NCBI GenBank assembly: GCA_039960995.1
Contig: JBDVKF010000025.1
Span: forward strand, 13,460-77,459
DNA length: 64,000 bases
Reading direction: 5' to 3'
Origin: JABSSA01 sp039960995
Lineage (GTDB): Bacteria > Pseudomonadota > Alphaproteobacteria > Rhodobacterales > Rhodobacteraceae
The position numbers and the translations under genes were made by a program. Positions 60,518 to 64,000 of this stretch are shown piece after piece. Numbering within the stretch: position 1 is the stretch's first letter; each line of letters starts with the position of its first letter. A model generated the notes under the pieces. That model had not been told where the DNA came from, made no database searches, and was given only the letters and a program-made list of their open reading frames with translations.

Positions 60518-61334
60518 AACTGGCTTTGATCTCAAGCAAAACGCCGGTCGCGCCATGATGGTTGGTTTTGCAGCCTTTACGCTGTTGCCAATTGTCTGGG
60601 CCATCATCCTATCGTTCCGGCCATCATCGCATCTGTTCGAACCCATTTGGAATTCGCCCACTGTCCTGACATGGGAAAATTTCAGCACGCTTGCGCGATC
60701 CGATTTCCCGTTTGCATTGCTCAACAGTTTGGTCACTGCGGGGGGTGCTACATTTCTGGCGATGTTGATCGGGGTCCCGGCAGGCTTTGCTCTGGCTAAG
60801 GGGCGGTCTCATCGCAAATTTATCGCGTCGTGGATGCTGTTGTTGTTGCGCATGGCCCCACCCGTAGGCTTTGTGATCCCGCTGTTTCTGCTCTATTTGA
60901 ACATCGGGCTGATCGACACATGGTTTGGCCTGATCGCCGCCTACATGGTCTTGACCCTGCCCCTTGTTGTCTGGTCGTCATGGACATCGATGGCACAGGT
61001 GCCCAATGAACTGATCGAAGCGTCCCTGCTGGACGGTGCGACTTTGTTCCAGACGCTTTGGAAAGTCGTGATACCGGCTGCACGACCGGGCGTGGTTGCC
61101 ACAGCGGTCTTGGCCTTTCTGATCGCTTGGAACGATTTCTTTTTCGCGCTGATCATCACCCGATCAGACACGGTGACGGCCCCTGTCGCGATCATGAACT
61201 TTGTGTCTTATGCAACGGTCGACTGGGGCAGCATCGCCTTGGCCAGTATCGCACTGACGTTGCCAACTGTGCCTGTTATCATCTTTGCCAATAAATATAT
61301 CGTCCAGTCTTTGGGCGGCGCCGTGAAAGGTTGA
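60510..61334 (+). CDS. Carbohydrate ABC transporter permease, MalG type
   Basis: A 274-residue permease with six helices. The EAA loop is VPNELIEASLLDGATLFQTLW (core ELIEASLLDGA) and the family end is NKYIVQSLGGAVKG. ATG 60510 with GAGGATTTCC upstream overlaps the previous gene by 8 bp; a longer in-frame extension is rejected because it covers the other permease. The sulfatase follows 2 bp later. Confidence 0.95.
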   Translation: MRKTGFDLKQNAGRAMMVGFAAFTLLPIVWAIILSFRPSSHLFEPIWNSPTVLTWENFSTLARSDFPFALLNSLVTAGGATFLAMLIGVPAGFALAKGRSHRKFIASWMLLLLRMAPPVGFVIPLFLLYLNIGLIDTWFGLIAAYMVLTLPLVVWSSWTSMAQVPNELIEASLLDGATLFQTLWKVVIPAARPGVVATAVLAFLIAWNDFFFALIITRSDTVTAPVAIMNFVSYATVDWGSIALASIALTLPTVPVIIFANKYIVQSLGGAVKG

Positions 61335-61336
61335 CT

Positions 61337-62785
61337 ATGGCCGATCGTCCAAACATCGTTTTCATCCTTACGGACCAACAGCGGCTCGATACCATTGCGG
61401 CCAACGGCTATGATCACATGGTTACCCCGCATCTGGATAAACTGGTCGCGCAGGGCGCCGTCTTTAAAAACATGTACGTGACGGCACCGTCCTGCGCCCC
61501 GTCCCGGGCATCCCTGTTCAGCGGCACCTACCCCCACACGAATGGCGTGTTTAGAAACGATGAACCTTGGAATTATTGCTGGGTCACAGAACTGGCTGAT
61601 GCCGGATATCGCTGCGTGAATGTCGGCAAAATGCACACGATGCCAATCGAAGGATCCTTTGGGTTTCACGAACGGCATGTGGTCGAAAACAAAGACCGTG
61701 ACCATCCGAATTTGCCGTTCTATTTGGACAATTGGGACAAGGCCATTCACGCACGTGGTGCACATAAACCATCCCGCGTCAGCTATTCCAAACGCCCCGA
61801 TTATAACGAGGCCTTGGGGGCATTCGTCTGGGATCAAGACGAGGATTTGCATCCCGATGTGTTTGTTGCAGATACCGCGTGCTGGTGGTTGGAACGATAT
61901 CCGGGCCAAGAACCGTTCTTCCTTCAGGTTGGGTTTCCGGGACCACATCCCCCCTATGATCCGACACAAGAGTACCTCGACCTGTATCTGGACAAAGACC
62001 TACCCAAAGCGATTTTGGATTATGATTTGTCGACGCAGCCTGCCCCATTGCAAGCGCTGCGGAAAAACCATCTGGACAGCGGCCATGACGCGGTTGACCA
62101 CCTTGAACACCCAACCGAGGATCAATTGCACCGCCAGCGGGCGCATTATTACGCCAACGTGACGATGATCGACGCTCAAGTTGGCAAGATCGTCCAAGCC
62201 CTAGAGGCTCGCGGCGTTCTTGAAAACACTTTGATCATTTTCACCTCTGATCACGGCGACTGCCTGAACGATCATGGCCATTCCCAAAAGTGGAACATGT
62301 ACGAACAATCTGTGCATGTTCCAGCTGTGGTGTGCTGGCCCGGCGTGGTTGAGGCAGGAAAACAGCTGCCGCAGCTTGTGTCCCTGTTTGATTTCGGGCC
62401 CACAATCCTTGAAGCTGCCGGTGTGAGCATCCCTGAGTGGATGGAAGCACGTACCCTCAGCGATGTTCTTTTCGACACTTCAGATGAACCGCGCGAACGT
62501 GTATTCGCGGAACATTCAGACGATGCCATTTTGACCGAAACCAAGTTCATGACCATGGTGCGCAAGGGGAATTGGAAACTGGTTCATTTTGTCGACAACG
62601 AACTTGGTCAACTGTTCGATCTGTCCGCTGATCCGGATGAACGTGTGAACCTTTGGGATCATGCCGACCATAGTGATACCCAACGTGAATTGATCAATGA
62701 CATCCTAAACTGGCGCATCGAAAGCTCGAGAAAGACACAAGGGTTTCAACAGATGTTGTCGCAAGGCAAGCGATCAAATTTGTAA
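61337..62785 (+). CDS. Sulfatase (cytoplasmic, CxPSR type)
   Basis: A 482-residue sulfatase. N-terminal metal-binding strand NIVFILTDQQRLD (6-18). The formylglycine signature is CAPSR (53-57, Cys53) within PSCAPSRASLFSGTYPHTNG. Further metal ligands are in FTSDHGDCLNDHGH. There is no signal peptide, so it acts in the cytoplasm on a substrate brought in intact by the ABC system whose permease ends 2 bp upstream. Cys53 must be oxidised to formylglycine by a separate maturase, not seen in the window. Substrate unknown. Confidence 0.94.
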   Translation: MADRPNIVFILTDQQRLDTIAANGYDHMVTPHLDKLVAQGAVFKNMYVTAPSCAPSRASLFSGTYPHTNGVFRNDEPWNYCWVTELADAGYRCVNVGKMHTMPIEGSFGFHERHVVENKDRDHPNLPFYLDNWDKAIHARGAHKPSRVSYSKRPDYNEALGAFVWDQDEDLHPDVFVADTACWWLERYPGQEPFFLQVGFPGPHPPYDPTQEYLDLYLDKDLPKAILDYDLSTQPAPLQALRKNHLDSGHDAVDHLEHPTEDQLHRQRAHYYANVTMIDAQVGKIVQALEARGVLENTLIIFTSDHGDCLNDHGHSQKWNMYEQSVHVPAVVCWPGVVEAGKQLPQLVSLFDFGPTILEAAGVSIPEWMEARTLSDVLFDTSDEPRERVFAEHSDDAILTETKFMTMVRKGNWKLVHFVDNELGQLFDLSADPDERVNLWDHADHSDTQRELINDILNWRIESSRKTQGFQQMLSQGKRSNL

Positions 62786-62832
62786 GAAAAGCTGAAATTC
62801 GAACGTTGCAGCCCAATCCCTAGAAACCAAAA

Positions 62833-62868
62833 AAGGGTTAGCTATTTCTAGCTAAACCCTTGTTTTAT
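62833..62868 (+). terminator. Rho-independent terminator of the sulfatase operon
   Basis: AAGGGTTAGCT (62833-62843) pairs with AGCTAAACCCTT (62850-62861) with one bulged A and a 6-nt loop, followed by GTTTTAT. It is 48 bp past the sulfatase stop. Confidence 0.8.
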
Positions 62869-62869
62869 C

Positions 62870-62890
62870 TGGCTCCGGCGGTAGGGATCG
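62870..62890 (-). repeat. tRNA 3'-end fragment, probable att site of a genomic island
   Basis: On the minus strand these 21 bases end CCTACCGCCGGAGCCA: part of a T-loop (CGATC), the 3' T-stem strand CCTAC, a 7-nt acceptor strand CGCCGGA, discriminator G and CCA. That is a tRNA 3' end, consistent with tRNA-Asn. The rest of the tRNA is absent. Such duplicated 3' ends mark the far end of elements integrated into tRNA genes. By orientation, the chromosome is on the left and the island on the right. Confidence 0.65.
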
Positions 62891-62916
62891 GAGGTGTTTT
62901 CGTCGTTTCCCATAAC

Positions 62917-63151
62917 CTATTGAAACCGTGTGTATATATTATCTTTTCGATCAGCCGGAGTGAATTTTGTGTAACTACGTGTGTGACCAACTGTGTAACT
63001 CAGTGGTGGAGCTGTGTCGAGATCGTTGATCGTGTTGGGGTCGTCCTCGTAACCACACAGCACCAGTGCGCGGTCTGACGGGGAGCACCGCAGCATGTTG
63101 ACTGGGTGGCCAAGGTCAGCAATGGGCCGTCCTTCCCGTCGACGGTGGCAC
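62917..63151 (-). pseudogene. WD40-repeat-like C-terminal gene fragment truncated by an IS element
   Basis: A minus-strand frame reads from the IS edge to a stop at 62917. Residues near the break, GRPIADLGHPVNMLRCSPSD, then RALVLCGYEDDPNTINDLDT, follow the WD40 repeat pattern (GxPIxxLxGHxxxVNxxxFSPDGxxLxSGxEDxTIxxWDLDT). The last 35 residues show no pattern. The start of the gene would lie right of the IS element. The identification rests on one repeat read by eye. Confidence 0.4.
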
Positions 63152-64000
63152 GGCTTTGTTGCACAAATCACTTCGGGGATTCACTGTATGAATCCAGCAT
63201 GATAGCTGGGGTGCATGAGCAGTTGGCACCCTACAAAGTACAAAACCACGAACTGGTCGGCTTACAATGATGCACTGAAGCAGCGCGGATCGTTGACGGT
63301 TTGGCTTGATCCCGAGATGACTTGGCGGCCACCCCCGACTGGCAAGCGTGGTCGACAACCGCAGTTCAGCGATGCCGCGATCCAGACCTGTCTAACCATG
63401 AAAGTCTTGTTCGGCATGCCCTTGAGGCAGACGACTGGATTCGTCGAAAGTTTGCTGCGGCTTGTCGGTTTGTGCTGGGCAGTGCCAGACTTCAGCACCC
63501 TGTGCCGCCGTCAGAGAATGCTGAATGTGAACCTGTCGCATCGTGGCGGCACTGGCGCACTGAACCTGATCATAGATAGCACTGGCATCAAGTCAGAGGG
63601 CGAAGGCGAGTGGAATGCCCGCAAGCATGGCGGTCCCAAACGCCGGATATGGCGCAAGATACACATAGGGATCGACGAAGAAATGCTTGAGGTGCGAGCT
63701 GTCGAGGTCACAACCAGCAATGTCGGTGATGCACCCATGCTGCCCGAGTTACTGAGCCAGATCCCTGACGATCAGGACGTCGGCTCGGTCACTGCCGATG
63801 GAGCCTACGACACGCGCAAGTGCCATGATGCGATTGCCACCCGCAATGCCCACGCAGTCATTCCGCCACGCAAGAATGCTAAGCCTTGGACGCCCACGAG
63901 CGCCGGAGCCATTGCTCGTAACGAAGCAGTCCAAGCATCGCGATATCTAGGCCGTGCCTTATGGCGACGGTGGAGCGGATACCACCGTCGAAGCCGTGTC
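63152..64000 (+). mobile_element. IS5-family insertion sequence (right end outside window)
   Basis: The left terminal inverted repeat begins at 63152 with GGCTTTGTTGCACAAATC, a form typical of the IS903/IS1031-like branch of the IS5 family. The transposase gene starts 63 bp inside. The element runs beyond the window, so its right end and target duplication cannot be seen. Confidence 0.85.
63215..64000 (+). CDS. IS5-family transposase (C-terminus outside window)
   Basis: 262 codons are open from ATG 63215 to the window end with no stop. It begins MSSWHPTKYKTTNWSAYNDA, has an IS5-type N-terminal DNA-binding part (FSDAAIQTCLTMKVLFGMPL), and a DDE core: Asp121 in IIDSTG and Asp195 in VTADGAYDT. 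The third catalytic residue (Glu) should come just after GYHRRSRV, right at the edge. There are no internal stops or frameshifts in the visible part, so it may be active. It mediates cut-and-paste movement of the surrounding IS. Confidence 0.9.
   Translation, partial: MSSWHPTKYKTTNWSAYNDALKQRGSLTVWLDPEMTWRPPPTGKRGRQPQFSDAAIQTCLTMKVLFGMPLRQTTGFVESLLRLVGLCWAVPDFSTLCRRQRMLNVNLSHRGGTGALNLIIDSTGIKSEGEGEWNARKHGGPKRRIWRKIHIGIDEEMLEVRAVEVTTSNVGDAPMLPELLSQIPDDQDVGSVTADGAYDTRKCHDAIATRNAHAVIPPRKNAKPWTPTSAGAIARNEAVQASRYLGRALWRRWSGYHRRSRV

Noticed and set aside
35000..62785. The whole carbohydrate region as a horizontally acquired island
   Set aside because: Gene order is tidy, base composition looks like the core genes on either side, and no integrase, IS or repeat bounds it on the left. 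Only the segment right of 62870 shows island marks.
62975..63005. Short direct repeats TGTGTAACT near the island edge, considered as iterons or part of a CRISPR-like array
   Set aside because: Only two copies, 9 bp each, with no regular spacer and no further units; below any standard for iterons or CRISPR.

Overview
The window looks like a chromosomal segment of a Rhodobacterales (Roseobacter-group) alphaproteobacterium. The markers are a circularly permuted two-piece tmRNA with an ANDNRAPVALAA tag, the alpha-type ClpX adaptor SspB beside it, an F1 ATPase zeta inhibitor (DUF1476), a VPLPA-CTERM protein, an RNase E with a large acidic insertion in its S1 domain, a GTTC-N7-GTTC LexA box, and the Bmt/corrinoid/DUF1638 methyltransferase set.

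Layout. 1-11200: a DUF2182 membrane protein (cut by the window edge), a FadR-type GntR regulator, a VPLPA-CTERM protein, a DUF4345 protein, ssrA-sspB, fumC with two small translationally coupled genes, class I aldolase, a P450/membrane hydrolase pair, ccdA and a TusA-like gene. 11200-20200: rne, a HAD phosphatase, dctBD and purQ-purS-purC. 20300-31700: ATPase zeta inhibitor, an MprF-like protein, a cobalamin methyltransferase module interrupted by an antisense radical SAM gene with a LexA box, sufE, a lipoprotein, rnd-purN-purM, a porin and a CAT tRNA best read as tRNA-Ile2. 31700-35000: an EnvZ-like kinase, a winged-helix regulator with a degenerate receiver, and an MBL hydrolase.

35000-62800 is mostly carbohydrate import and catabolism. 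First comes a MalK-type ABC operon that also carries a b561-like membrane protein, an SMP-30 lactonase and a GlcG protein, controlled by a LacI regulator. Next are two complete ribose-type ABC importers in one transcription unit, with a divergent second LacI regulator. Then come sugar-acid genes: gluconokinase, a 2-hydroxyacid dehydrogenase, an idonate-type dehydrogenase, a 3-hydroxyisobutyrate-dehydrogenase-like enzyme and a small barrel protein. Near-identical TTACCGGTAA palindromes occur at several of these promoters, so the loci probably form one regulon or cross-talking regulons. After a CoA ligase comes a third locus: IclR, a MalK-type importer and a cytoplasmic sulfatase, suggesting uptake of an intact sulfated substrate.

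The right end (from about 62870) looks like a genomic-island boundary. A 21-bp copy of a tRNA 3' end, consistent with tRNA-Asn, is followed by a WD40-like gene fragment. An IS5-family element interrupts that fragment and runs off the window. The strongest novelty leads are the shared operator network, the b561/lactonase/GlcG genes inside the sugar operon, the island edge, and two regulators lacking canonical residues (DctD without GAFTGA, and a response regulator with Glu at the phosphorylation position). No CRISPR array, prophage or clear complete defence system was seen.
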